The notes under the pieces were generated by a model. That model was not told the DNA's origin, ran no database searches, and saw only the letters and a program-made list of their open reading frames with translations. Of a stretch of 64,000 nt of DNA, positions 1 to 8,721 are shown piece by piece. The position numbers and the translations under genes were made by a program. The stretch lies in the NCBI GenBank assembly GCA_007695195.1, contig REEG01000111.1:1-64000 (forward strand), read 5' to 3'. The stretch's first letter is position 1, and each line of letters starts with the position of its first letter. This DNA is from Gemmatimonadales bacterium (GTDB lineage: Bacteria > Gemmatimonadota > Gemmatimonadetes > Longimicrobiales > Gaopeijiaceae).

Positions 1-1784
1 TTCCCGGTGTAGGCATGACCCACTACCTCTTCCGCCAGCGTCGCCTGTCCCTCCAGAAGCCAGATGGCCTGGGACCCCTGGGCGTCCCCGAGCTGGAAGC
101 GTCGTCCGAACTGGATGATGTGGGTGGTCTCGTGGGCCAGCAGCACCGGAGCGTCCCGCCGGGCAGTTTCGCGGGTGTACACCCGGGTCTCCCCTGAATT
201 GTCCTCGATTTCCCCTTCAGGATCCGGCGCCTTGGCGTAGTAGTACTCGCCGCCATTGGCGCCGGGGCACTGATTGGGGAAGAAGTCGGACGAGACCACA
301 AAGCCCAGGGTATTCCTGGACATCTCATTCACCTTCCGGCTCACCACGATGACGATGCGGCCATTCCCGTCGACGTCGGTGGGGGTTCCGAAGTGGTCCG
401 ACAACTCGTTGTAGATCCGGTTGTCGAACTCATCGGAGAGACGATTGAAGTCGGCGGTTGTGAACCCATCCGCTGGGTTGTTCACATCCTCCACCCAGAT
501 GGACCGCGCTCCCACCCGCCGCACCACAGCGCGGATGTCGAATCCGTTCTGACAGACGTTGGTATTGATGTCGGGCACCTTGAGGGACACGGTATCGCCC
601 ACCTGTCGGTTGGCGGAGACCCGGGCTACCGGGGGCGTGCCGGATGCGAGGGCCGTCTCATGCCCGGTGGGTCGCATGTCTTCCGCCCGAGCCGGCAGCC
701 CGGCCAGTACCGGCTCCATGGACCGGGCTTCCACCTCGCGGATCCCGGGCTTCGTGGCCCGGTGGAGGCGCCAGCGTGCGGCATCGTCCGCCGACGCGGG
801 GCCGTGGTCATGATCATGGTCGTGGATGAGGTGCTCCCGCTCTCCCCTTGGCGGAGGCGGGAGCGTGGTCCCCTGGAGCCGGGCTGCCGCCTGCGAGCGG
901 AATGTGGAGGCGGCCACCGCCACCGGGGCCGTTTCAACCTCGGCTTCGCTTCCGGCGGTCACACCGGAGCCGAGCCGACTGCCCCGGAATCCCTGGAGGC
1001 GGACCGTGGTGCGGGTGGAAGCGGTGCTGCTGGTGGACTGAACCCCCACCAGGTATTCGGCACCGGACGAGCCTCCGTCCAGGATCAGGCAGAACTCGGG
1101 GCTGGAGGTCACGAGACGGAGCTCGCCCCGCTCGAGGGTGTCGGCCTCGCCGGGGTCGAAGGGATGATCCAGGGGGAGGCTCATATCGCGGCCGGCCTGC
1201 ACCGTCACCGGCGCCGGCCCAGGCGGACGGCACAGCAGATCCGGGAGCCGGATCCGGAGGGATGTCTCCGATGCCTCGAGAACCTGCACCGGTGCCCCAT
1301 GGACCCGAACCGTATTCCCGGCGGGGCTCGGGTCGAAGTTCGCCCCGGTAATGACGGCCTCCTCTCCGGGCCGGAGCACCGCCGGTGACACCGCCTGGAT
1401 GATGGCCGATTCCACCACAGTCAGGGTGAGTTCGCCGGAGGCGCCTCCCGCCTCGGCCGTGACTCGCGCCTCGCCCAGTGCGATGCCCTCCACCTCACCG
1501 GAGTCCGAAACGCGAACCACCGCGTCGTTGGAGCTGGACCAGGTGACCTGCGGTCCGGAAATGGGTTCACCGGCCCCGTCCCGGAGTCGGGCCTGGAGCT
1601 GCACCCGCTCACCGACGCGGATCCGGTTGGTCTCCGACGTCACCTCCACCGTGGAGACTTGCGGGCCCGTAGGGCTATCGCTGCACCCCGCCAGGATGAG
1701 GCCCGAGGCCAGGAGCACCAAGGCGGCAGGTACGAAGCCGAAACGTTTCGTCGCCCGGGCGGAGCGGGCACGGCGATAGGTCAT
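1..1784 (-). CDS. Lipoprotein with Ig-like and IPT/TIG domains and an HExxH metalloprotease motif (partial)
   Basis: 594 residues are visible; the C-terminus lies beyond the left edge. The ATG at 1784 opens a lipoprotein signal peptide with lipobox LAGC (Cys about residue 33). A Big2-like Ig domain follows (about 40-115), then an IPT/TIG-type fold (about 118-190). The protein ends in a catalytic-looking region with HETTH at residues 551-555 and WLLEGQ 20 residues later (Glu578), the spacing of a gluzincin third ligand as in M1- or M30-like peptidases. A His/Asp-rich stretch (HLIHDHDHG) sits in the middle and could bind metal. It is probably a cell-surface zinc protease, but the substrate is unknown. 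It is divergent from the Nudix gene with about 100 bp between starts. The frame was read through without interruption. The protease class is inferred from motif spacing only. Confidence 0.75.
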   Translation of the reverse strand, partial: MTYRRARSARATKRFGFVPAALVLLASGLILAGCSDSPTGPQVSTVEVTSETNRIRVGERVQLQARLRDGAGEPISGPQVTWSSSNDAVVRVSDSGEVEGIALGEARVTAEAGGASGELTLTVVESAIIQAVSPAVLRPGEEAVITGANFDPSPAGNTVRVHGAPVQVLEASETSLRIRLPDLLCRPPGPAPVTVQAGRDMSLPLDHPFDPGEADTLERGELRLVTSSPEFCLILDGGSSGAEYLVGVQSTSSTASTRTTVRLQGFRGSRLGSGVTAGSEAEVETAPVAVAASTFRSQAAARLQGTTLPPPPRGEREHLIHDHDHDHGPASADDAARWRLHRATKPGIREVEARSMEPVLAGLPARAEDMRPTGHETALASGTPPVARVSANRQVGDTVSLKVPDINTNVCQNGFDIRAVVRRVGARSIWVEDVNNPADGFTTADFNRLSDEFDNRIYNELSDHFGTPTDVDGNGRIVIVVSRKVNEMSRNTLGFVVSSDFFPNQCPGANGGEYYYAKAPDPEGEIEDNSGETRVYTRETARRDAPVLLAHETTHIIQFGRRFQLGDAQGSQAIWLLEGQATLAEEVVGHAYTG

Positions 1785-1890
1785 CTGCGAAGCAAAGGGA
1801 GACGGCGGAAAGAGGAGCCGCCGACGGCGGGGGAGGGGCCGATTTGCCACCTCCAGACCTTCTACCGATCTTCCCGGCAAGGGATCCCCC

Positions 1891-2460
1891 ATGGGCCCGC
1901 CCACCGCGTCTCACCCTCGCCTCTCTCCCCCGACCTTCAGGCCATCACCCCCCATGCCCTCCTCTGCTTTCCGGTTCCAACCTCCGGAAGGGTCCGGTCC
2001 CACTGCGGATCCCGGGTCGGCTCATGATGCGGACCGCTCCGAGACGCCTGGCCTGGAGCGCCCCCTTCCCCCCGGGAGCGTCCCCGTGGTGGCGGCGGTG
2101 GCGCGTCGGGACCACCGGGTCCTCATCGCCCTGCGAGGTCCCGGACGGCGGCATGCCGGGCTCTGGGAATTCCCCGGAGGCAAGGTGCGGGAAGGAGAGG
2201 GACTGGACGAGGCGATGCGGAGGGAATTGACGGAAGAGCTGGGCGTCGGGGCCTCGGAGGTGGGCCGGCCCCTCTTCCAGGCCCGGGATCCCGGCTCCCC
2301 CTTCGTGATCCTCTTCATTCCGGTGCGGCTGTCCGGTAATCCCCGGGCGCTGGAGCATGAGCGCCTGGCCTGGCGGGCGCCGGAGGAGTTGGACGATCTA
2401 CCCCTGGCTCCGTCCGACGCCCGCTTCGTGCGGGAGTACCTCCTGGCTCAGAACTCCTGA
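1891..2460 (+). CDS. Nudix hydrolase (MutT-like)
   Basis: A single Nudix domain. The Nudix box spans about residues 97-119 (GKVREGE, then RELTEELGV), matching GX5EX7REUXEEXGU, so the metal-binding Glu residues are present. The preceding LWEFPGG is typical of MutT/8-oxo-dGTP or (d)CTP diphosphatase members. Substrate cannot be assigned from sequence, but house-cleaning of oxidised nucleotides is the usual role. The first 60 residues are Pro/Ser-rich and unlike the family. This ATG has a weak AAGGGA-like site ahead of it, but a later start (ATG at 1954 or further in) would give a more typical length. It runs convergently into the NlpE-like gene with 22 bp between stop codons. Confidence 0.85.
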   Translation: MGPPTASHPRLSPPTFRPSPPMPSSAFRFQPPEGSGPTADPGSAHDADRSETPGLERPLPPGSVPVVAAVARRDHRVLIALRGPGRRHAGLWEFPGGKVREGEGLDEAMRRELTEELGVGASEVGRPLFQARDPGSPFVILFIPVRLSGNPRALEHERLAWRAPEELDDLPLAPSDARFVREYLLAQNS

Positions 2461-2482
2461 ACCCACCGGAGCCCGAACCGGC

Positions 2483-3109
2483 TCAGAACTCCTCGACGCG
2501 CCGGAGTTCGTAGGGGAGCTCCGATTCGATCCAGAGGCCCTCCCGGTCCAGCAGGCGCAGGGTGTCCCGGTCGGTCCGGGCCAGGTAGGCCTGCGGCGGG
2601 CCGTCCGGTTCCCCATCCAGGCGGAGAACCGCCGCCGTGGGCATGGCCTCGAGGACGCCGGGTTCCTCACCCCAGCGACCCAGGGTGGTATAGGTGGCAT
2701 GGGCGCCTTCAGCCGCGCCGAGATAGGTCTCCCGAAGGACGTAGACCCGAGGGCCCGGGAGGAGGGTGAGCTTGGTCCGGATTCCGGCGCAATCCGCGCA
2801 CGGGAGCACCCCCTGGAAGAAGAGGGCGTCGGGGTGAGCCCCCTCTTCGATTTCGGTGGTGATGGCCGGGAGACCCACCCCCAGGTAGTCGGTGACCCCA
2901 ACTTCGGTGGCCTCCGGCATCTCACCGATTCCCAGGGCCTCTTCCCGTTCCGGGGCCACGATGTCCGGAACCCCGGCACCGTCGGTGGGCGGCGGACCAT
3001 CGTCCGGAAGGGCGGGGATGGGGGGCGGAGTCTCGTCCGGGCCACACGCCGTGGACCCGAGGATGAGCCCCGCCAGGAGGATCATGAGAAGAAAGGGGCC
3101 ACGTCGCAT
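2483..3109 (-). CDS. NlpE-like (copper resistance protein NlpE N-terminal domain) lipoprotein
   Basis: A 208-residue lipoprotein. The start ATG at 3109 gives MRRGPF followed by a hydrophobic stretch and a Cys lipobox (GSTAC). A Pro/Asp-rich linker leads to the hallmark of the NlpE N-terminal domain, FQGVLPCADCAGI, about residues 98-110, with the CxxC pair conserved. In Escherichia coli NlpE is an outer-membrane lipoprotein that senses surface contact and copper or redox stress through Cpx. Only the N-terminal domain is recognisable here; the remainder, with TLGRWGEE and LRLLDREG, fits the beta-barrel-like continuation. It lies 99 bp downstream of the last antiporter gene on the same strand and could be read through from it. 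Longer upstream in-frame starts exist but would bury the signal peptide. Confidence 0.8.
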   Translation of the reverse strand: MRRGPFLLMILLAGLILGSTACGPDETPPPIPALPDDGPPPTDGAGVPDIVAPEREEALGIGEMPEATEVGVTDYLGVGLPAITTEIEEGAHPDALFFQGVLPCADCAGIRTKLTLLPGPRVYVLRETYLGAAEGAHATYTTLGRWGEEPGVLEAMPTAAVLRLDGEPDGPPQAYLARTDRDTLRLLDREGLWIESELPYELRRVEEF

Positions 3110-3208
3110 ACGGTACCTGAGCGGGGAGTGCACCGAACACCTCCACGGAGAGGGGAGGACGCGGGTCCCGGCGTCCCCGGGACCCGACTCACCCCACAAT
3201 AGATCGAC

Positions 3209-4948
3209 TCAGATGACGATGATCAACATGACGGCGGCAATGGTGGCCAGGAGGAAGACCATCATCACCGTCATGGACACCCGCAGCGTGGTGGAGGCGG
3301 TCTCGCCCGGGATCCCCACCTCGGGCCCCGGACGCCCCAGGATGGACCGGGTCCACGCCACCGGGTCGAAGCCCTTGCGGGCGATCTTCCGGGTGGCGTC
3401 CCAGGTGAAGTCTTCGCACCACTTGAAGAAGCGCTCCACCGGGACCACGGCGGTGCGCCAGGCCAACTGGGCCGAGGTGCGGTAGAACCAGTCCGTATCG
3501 AGCTGGATCTTCTGCTTCGGCTTCAGATAGTTGGTGATGGCGAAGAAGACCAACGCCGTGAAGAGCAGGAGCTGGAACCCCTTGGTGAGGGAGGCCACCG
3601 TGTACGGCTCGTAGTCCGGTACCCCTCCCGGGAGCATGTTGTACAGGGGGTCCGGCCAGACGCCCAGGAGGACGTTCAGCCCCACCGCCACCCACATGGC
3701 CACGTACATGTTGGTGGGCACGGGCGCCGCCTGGATGGGCTTCTTGGGTTCTCCACCGAACCAGGTGAAGTACGGCACCTTGAGTCCCACCGACAGGAAG
3801 GTCCCCACCGAAACCAGGTGGAGAAGGAGGACGACGCCCAGGAGGCCGGCGTACTCGGCGGCGTAGATGGTGATGGGCTTGGAGATGAAGCCCGCCAGGA
3901 AGGGCGCCGAGGCGATGGCGAGCCCCGCAACCACGTAGATCCAGAAGACCGCCGGGAGCTGCCGGTAGAGACCTCCCAGCTGACTCATCCGGCTCTCGCC
4001 GGTGGAGTAGATGACGGCGCCCGCCGCCATGAAGAGGAGCCCCTTGTAGAGGATATTGGTGATGGCCAGCGCCACCGCCCCCTGGATGGCCAGGGTGGAC
4101 CCGATCCCGATGGCCGCCACCATGAACCCGAGCTGGCTCACGATGTGGTACGACAGCACCCGGCGGATGTCGTTGCACAGGATCGCGTAGATGACCCCGT
4201 AGACCGCCATGAGACATCCGGCCCAGATGAGGATGTCCCATCCGGCGAAGCCCCGAGCCAGCGTGTAGACCGCCAGCTTGGTGGTGAGCGCCGACATGAA
4301 GATGGTCCCGGTCACCGTGGCCCGGGGGTAGGCGTCGGCGATCCACGCATGGAGCGGCACCACCGCGGCGTTCACGGCGAAGCCCCCCAGGATCAGCCAC
4401 GAGGCGAACCCGCCCTCGAAGGCGTCGAAGGCGATGGAGCCCGTATCGGCGATGTGCCAGAGCGCGCCCCCCAGGAGGAGGCTTCCGCCGAAGAGGTGGA
4501 CGAAGAGGTACCGCATGGCCGAACCGTAGGCCTCCTTCGTCCCCCGGGCCCAGATCAGGTACGCCGAGGCGAAGGCCATGATCTCCCAGAAGAAGATCAG
4601 GGTGAAGAGGTCTCCGGCGAAGGTGGCGCCCAGCGTGCTCCCGGCGTACAGGAGCGCCGCCACCTGCTGGCCCGTGTCCCTGAGGTGGAGGGCGTAGATC
4701 CCGGCCACCAGAGTGGCCAGGGCGAAGACCCACCCGAAGACAAGGGAGAGGGCATCCACCCTCAGGAGTTGCAGTTCGTAGGTGGCGAAGCCCCACCCCA
4801 GGTGCTCGCCCGGCTGCAGGTTGGCCAGGACCGCCACCGCCAGGGCGGGGAAGACCAGGAAGGCCCACGAGCGCGCACGAGCGGGGACCAGGGGGATCAG
4901 GATCGCCCCCACGATGAGGATCAACCCGGGAGGTATGAGTCCCAGCAC
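3209..4948 (-). CDS. mrpD: Mrp/Mnh-type cation:proton antiporter, third D-type subunit
   Basis: A 579-residue polytopic protein of the NuoL/M/N-MrpD (proton-conducting transporter) family, starting with GTG. The TM5 glutamate is present (FFWEIMAF, Glu122) and the TM8-region Lys is present (ALTTKLAVY, Lys224). The Lys normally found in TM7 just before PLHxW is Asn193 (FAVNAAVVPLHAW). The protein is about 70 residues longer than the other two D-type subunits; the extra C-terminal region (KPKQKIQLDTDW, then an amphipathic arm and a last hydrophobic segment) resembles other long antiporter-D homologues. It is the last gene of the antiporter operon, 3 bp after the small membrane protein. By analogy it forms one of three proton or cation channels in the complex. 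The Asn substitution suggests different pumping chemistry or a structural role. Confidence 0.85.
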   Translation of the reverse strand: MLGLIPPGLILIVGAILIPLVPARARSWAFLVFPALAVAVLANLQPGEHLGWGFATYELQLLRVDALSLVFGWVFALATLVAGIYALHLRDTGQQVAALLYAGSTLGATFAGDLFTLIFFWEIMAFASAYLIWARGTKEAYGSAMRYLFVHLFGGSLLLGGALWHIADTGSIAFDAFEGGFASWLILGGFAVNAAVVPLHAWIADAYPRATVTGTIFMSALTTKLAVYTLARGFAGWDILIWAGCLMAVYGVIYAILCNDIRRVLSYHIVSQLGFMVAAIGIGSTLAIQGAVALAITNILYKGLLFMAAGAVIYSTGESRMSQLGGLYRQLPAVFWIYVVAGLAIASAPFLAGFISKPITIYAAEYAGLLGVVLLLHLVSVGTFLSVGLKVPYFTWFGGEPKKPIQAAPVPTNMYVAMWVAVGLNVLLGVWPDPLYNMLPGGVPDYEPYTVASLTKGFQLLLFTALVFFAITNYLKPKQKIQLDTDWFYRTSAQLAWRTAVVPVERFFKWCEDFTWDATRKIARKGFDPVAWTRSILGRPGPEVGIPGETASTTLRVSMTVMMVFLLATIAAVMLIIVI

Positions 4949-4951
4949 GGC

Positions 4952-5257
4952 TCAGCCCTCCTTTCCGACCCGGGTGCGGCCCCGGGATGTGGACGAGGGC
5001 GGAGCCACCGCCGGGCTCTCACCACTCCAGTCCGGATCCTTTTCGGATGCATCGTAGAAGTCCTCCGGTCGATCCAGGAGGGGACTCACCAGCCCCTTGG
5101 CCACCCATGAAAGAAAGAGGCACCCCAGAAGGCCGGTGAGGGCGAAGAAGAGGGGGAAATCCCAGAGATAGACCCACTCCTTGCGCTGCATCAGCCCGAG
5201 CACCAGCGAACCCAGGAGGGCGAAACCGAAGAGAAGCTGCCAGATGTTCAGTCTCAT
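4952..5257 (-). CDS. Small two-helix membrane protein of the antiporter operon
   Basis: 101 residues with two predicted membrane helices (about 6-25 and 34-54) and a polar Pro/Ser/Arg-rich C-terminal tail. I do not recognise a named family. The ATG at 5257 overlaps the stop codon of the upstream D-type gene (TGATG arrangement; a GTG one codon earlier is also possible), and the next D-type gene starts 3 bp after its stop, so it is translated as part of the operon. Position between two D-type subunits suggests an accessory subunit of the membrane complex, comparable to small single-domain subunits in Mbh/Mrp complexes. This is inference from context only. Confidence 0.75.
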   Translation of the reverse strand: MRLNIWQLLFGFALLGSLVLGLMQRKEWVYLWDFPLFFALTGLLGCLFLSWVAKGLVSPLLDRPEDFYDASEKDPDWSGESPAVAPPSSTSRGRTRVGKEG

Positions 5258-6759
5258 CACATGCCACCCGTGAAGGTCACCCCGGTCACCGACGCCACGA
5301 TGGCCTCCGCCAGGGAGAAGAAGCGGAACACCCCGTCCGGATGGATTCCCAGGAGGAGGGCGAAGAGCATGGTGATGCTGATGGGGATCACCATGAGAAG
5401 CGAGGCTTCATCGACCCGCGTGTGATCCGGGGAGCTCCGGAGGAAGGCCCGGGTCACGATGGGCACCAGATACGCCGCGTTCAGGAGTCCACTGAGGAGG
5501 AAGACCCAGAGGTAGATGGGGAGGCCGGCGTCCAACGCTCCCACCCCCAGGTACCACTTGGACACGAATCCGCCCACCAGGGGCACTCCGGCCAGTCCCA
5601 CCGCTCCCACCCCGAAGGCCGCCATGGTGAGGGGCATCTGGCGGCCGATGCCGTCGAGCTGACTCACCTTCTTCTTGCCGGTATGCACATAGATGGCTCC
5701 GGCGCAGAAGAAGAGGGTGATCTTCATGGCTGCGTGGGTGATCATATGGAACGCAGCCCCCAGCATGGCCTGGGGAGCCAGGATGGCGATGCCCAGGACG
5801 ATGTAGGAGAGGTGACCCACCGTGGAGTAGGCCAGTCGTGCCTTCAGGTCGTCCTTGGTGATGGCGATGAGGGACGCCACCAGGATGGTGATGGCCGCAA
5901 AGATGGCCAGGAAGGTGGCCGCCCCCATCTCGCCGAAGAGCTCCGGTCCGAAGATGTAGCCCACCAGCCGCACGAAGCCGAACACACCGGCCTTCACCAC
6001 CGCCACGGCGTGGAGGAGGGCCGAAACCGGCGTGGGCGCGATCATGGCGTTGGGGAGCCACGACTGCAGCGGCATGACACCCGCCTTCACCCCGAAGCCC
6101 AGGGCGAAGAGGAGGAAGACCATCCAGAGGAAGCCCATCCCCATGTCGGCGTCCAGGAACCCGCCGGGCTGGAAGTCCAGCGTCCCGGTGACGGCGTAGA
6201 TGGCGGCCAGACCCGCCACCAGGGCGATCCCGGCGGTGAGGGCGTAGATGAGGTACTGGCGCCCGATCTCGTAGGCCTTCTTGGAGCCCGAGTGGATGAC
6301 CAGGGGATAGGTGGCCACCGACAGGATCTCGTAGAAGATCACGAAGGTGAGGATGTTCCCTGAGAAGCAGAGTCCGATGGTGGCCGACAGACAGGCGGCC
6401 AGCATGGAGAAGAATCGACTCTGCTTGGCCTCGTTGGCCCCACGCATGTAGCCGAAGGCGTAGAACGAGGTGAGGATCCAGAGGAACGACGCCGAGGTGG
6501 CGAAGAGGAGCCCCGCCGGATCCACCCGAAGGGAAAGTGAGATCCCCGGGGCGATCTCCAGCAGGTCCATCCCGTACCGTTCCCCGGCCAGGACGCCGGG
6601 AATCATCATGGCGATGAGGGTGAACTTCACCACGGCGGCGAGCACCGTCCACGTTTCCCTCAGGTTCCGGCGCTTCTCCCCGGTGATGGGGACGACCACC
6701 GCCGCCACGGCGGAGGCCAGGATGGCCAGAAGGGGAGCCAGATCAAGGAAGCCGTCCAT
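5257..6759 (-). CDS. mrpD: Mrp/Mnh-type cation:proton antiporter, second D-type subunit
   Basis: A 500-residue, about 14-helix protein of the proton-conducting NuoM/N-MrpD family. The functional residues are present: Glu144 in IFYEILS, Lys225 in GVKAGVMPLQSWLP and Lys256 in AVVKAGVF. Start is ATG at 6759, 3 bp after the preceding mrpD stop; its own stop overlaps the start of the small membrane protein. It is a membrane subunit of a multi-subunit Na+(K+)/H+ antiporter. The MPLQSW form of the PLHxW motif distinguishes it from the first copy, so the three D-type genes are divergent paralogues, not recent duplicates. Confidence 0.9.
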   Translation of the reverse strand: MDGFLDLAPLLAILASAVAAVVVPITGEKRRNLRETWTVLAAVVKFTLIAMMIPGVLAGERYGMDLLEIAPGISLSLRVDPAGLLFATSASFLWILTSFYAFGYMRGANEAKQSRFFSMLAACLSATIGLCFSGNILTFVIFYEILSVATYPLVIHSGSKKAYEIGRQYLIYALTAGIALVAGLAAIYAVTGTLDFQPGGFLDADMGMGFLWMVFLLFALGFGVKAGVMPLQSWLPNAMIAPTPVSALLHAVAVVKAGVFGFVRLVGYIFGPELFGEMGAATFLAIFAAITILVASLIAITKDDLKARLAYSTVGHLSYIVLGIAILAPQAMLGAAFHMITHAAMKITLFFCAGAIYVHTGKKKVSQLDGIGRQMPLTMAAFGVGAVGLAGVPLVGGFVSKWYLGVGALDAGLPIYLWVFLLSGLLNAAYLVPIVTRAFLRSSPDHTRVDEASLLMVIPISITMLFALLLGIHPDGVFRFFSLAEAIVASVTGVTFTGGM

Positions 6760-6762
6760 GCG

Positions 6763-8289
6763 TCAGCCTCCCAGGAGCGGTGCGACGGCAGGCTCGAGAA
6801 GAGCCCGCACGATGAGGAAGTTGAACACGCCCACCAGGATCACCGCCGCCGAGAGAATGGCGATGGGGATGAACATGGACGGGGGAACCTCGCCGGCCAC
6901 GGCACCCTCCAGCTCCCGGGCGGTCACGCCGCCGGTGGCGGAGTCGTCTGCTGCGTCACTCTCATTCTCCACGTCCCGGAAGACGAACTCCACCATCCGG
7001 AAGAAGTAGATGGCCGACAGCAGCGAAGACAGGATGATGACGGCGAACCAGACCCAGGCGTCGGCCTGCACCGCCCCGATCATGAGATAGACCTTGGAGA
7101 AGAACCCGGCGGTGGGCGGAATCCCCACCATGGCCAGCACCGCGATGACGAAGGCGTACATGGTCCAGGGCATCTTCCGCCCCAGCCCCACCATGTCCGG
7201 AATGCGCACAAGTCCGGTTCGCCACCGGATGGCGCCGCCGATGAGGAAGAGGAGCCCCTTCATGAGGGCGTGGTTCACGATGTGGAGAAGGCCGCCGATG
7301 AGGCCGATGGGATTGGCCAGCCCGATGCCCAGCCCCACATAGGCGATCTGCCCTACCGACGAGTACGCCAGCATGCGTCGATAGTCCTGCTGGCCAATCG
7401 CGATGATGGACCCGAAGAGGATGCCCGCCGCCGAAACCCAGCCGATGGTCGCCGCGATGGGTATGGCTTCCGTGAAGTAGGCCGGCGGGAAGACATCCAG
7501 CATGAGGCGCACGATGGCGTAGGCCGACACCTTCGTCATGATGGGAGCAATGAGCCCGGCCGAGGACGAAGGGGCATTGGTGTAGACGTCGGGCATCCAG
7601 AAGTGGAGGGGGAAGAGGCCCATCTTCAGGGCCAACCCCAGCACCATGAGCACCGCGCCGGTGATGACCGAGCGGCTTTCCACCAACTCCGGGAGGCGCG
7701 CCGCCACATCCGCCATGTTGACGGAGCCCACCGAGAAGTAGATGAAGCCCACGCCCAGCAGATAGAACCCACCGCCCACCGCCCCGATGAGGAGGTATCG
7801 GAGGGTAGCGAACGGTCCCGCCCGATCGCCCGTGGCCAGGAGAGCGTAGGCGGCCAGCGCCGCGATCTCCAGGAACACGTAGAGGTTGAACAGGTCGCCG
7901 GTGATGCTCATCCCCGCCAGCCCCGCCACCAGCAGCGCCATGGACGGGTAGGTCAGCGCCGACTTCCCCGGAGACTCGTGGCGGATGGAGCGGGGGGCGT
8001 AGATGAGGACCAGGGTCCCGATCCCCGTGACCAGGGTGGTCATGTACGCCGCCAGGTGATCCAGGACGAACTCGATCCCGATGGGCGGGATCCAGCCTCC
8101 CACGGCGTACCGGATGGGCTGGCCCGACGAGGTGACCTCCACGAGACCCACGACGCTCAGCAGGAAGGCGGCGGCCGTTCCCGTCAGGGCGATGAGGTGT
8201 CCCGCTCGCAGGCTCCGGAGCCCCACCAGGAGGCTCAGGAGTCCGGCAAGAATGAGGGATGTGGGGATGAGAGCGGGTAGCTGACTCAC
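6763..8289 (-). CDS. mrpD: Mrp/Mnh-type cation:proton antiporter subunit D
   Basis: 508 residues with a GTG start whose GTGA overlaps the mrpC stop. This is the copy closest to canonical MrpD: Glu141 (VFLEIAALAAY), Lys222 (LKMGLFPLHFWMPD) and Lys253 (MTKVSAY) are all in place. An acidic loop (ENESDAADDS) lies near the C-terminus before the last two helices. It should be the core antiporting subunit of the complex, coupling proton entry to cation extrusion. Gene order C-D is conserved across Mrp operons, which supports the assignment. Confidence 0.93.
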   Translation of the reverse strand: MSQLPALIPTSLILAGLLSLLVGLRSLRAGHLIALTGTAAAFLLSVVGLVEVTSSGQPIRYAVGGWIPPIGIEFVLDHLAAYMTTLVTGIGTLVLIYAPRSIRHESPGKSALTYPSMALLVAGLAGMSITGDLFNLYVFLEIAALAAYALLATGDRAGPFATLRYLLIGAVGGGFYLLGVGFIYFSVGSVNMADVAARLPELVESRSVITGAVLMVLGLALKMGLFPLHFWMPDVYTNAPSSSAGLIAPIMTKVSAYAIVRLMLDVFPPAYFTEAIPIAATIGWVSAAGILFGSIIAIGQQDYRRMLAYSSVGQIAYVGLGIGLANPIGLIGGLLHIVNHALMKGLLFLIGGAIRWRTGLVRIPDMVGLGRKMPWTMYAFVIAVLAMVGIPPTAGFFSKVYLMIGAVQADAWVWFAVIILSSLLSAIYFFRMVEFVFRDVENESDAADDSATGGVTARELEGAVAGEVPPSMFIPIAILSAAVILVGVFNFLIVRALLEPAVAPLLGG

Positions 8290-8663
8290 GCCGATTCCCT
8301 CATGCTCTTGATGATGACGTCCTCGTCCAGGCTACCGTAGCGCCTGTACGTGAGGAGGAGCAGGGAGAGCGCCACCCCGGTGATGGCCACACCGACCACG
8401 ATGGCGGTGAGGACGATGACCTGGGGAAGGGGGTTCATGTAGAGGGTGGGGTCCGTCCCGAATTCCTCGGAGTAGACCGGGATGGTAGCTCCCTGCTTGA
8501 AGGCCCCCTGGATGAAGAAGAGGTAGATGGCCGTCTGGAAGATGGTCATCCCGATGATCTTCTTCAGGAGATTCCGCTTCATGGTCATACCGTACAGCCC
8601 GATCGCCAGGAGAACGGCGATGAGGATGTACGGATATCGACCGGCGAAGAATTCGATGGTCAC
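8286..8663 (-). CDS. mrpC: Mrp/Mnh-type antiporter subunit C (NuoK-like)
   Basis: A 125-residue protein with three membrane helices, typical of MrpC/NuoK. The conserved segment NPLPQVIVLTAIVVG is the family hallmark. Starts with GTG at 8663, 58 bp after mrpB, the largest gap inside the operon. Its stop overlaps the mrpD start by four bases. NuoK-like subunits pack next to MrpD and help form the transmembrane charge path. Confidence 0.92.
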   Translation of the reverse strand: MTIEFFAGRYPYILIAVLLAIGLYGMTMKRNLLKKIIGMTIFQTAIYLFFIQGAFKQGATIPVYSEEFGTDPTLYMNPLPQVIVLTAIVVGVAITGVALSLLLLTYRRYGSLDEDVIIKSMRESA

Positions 8664-8721
8664 CGGACTCCGCTCCCTGCCGTGCTGGCGATCATGCTGT
8701 TGTCGTCTCCCATGGACCCGT

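Noticed and set aside
3189-4868. A 559-codon frame on the same strand as the third D-type antiporter gene
   Set aside because: Arg/Gly/Pro/His-rich composition without membrane segments; the overlapping frame encodes a typical antiporter subunit.
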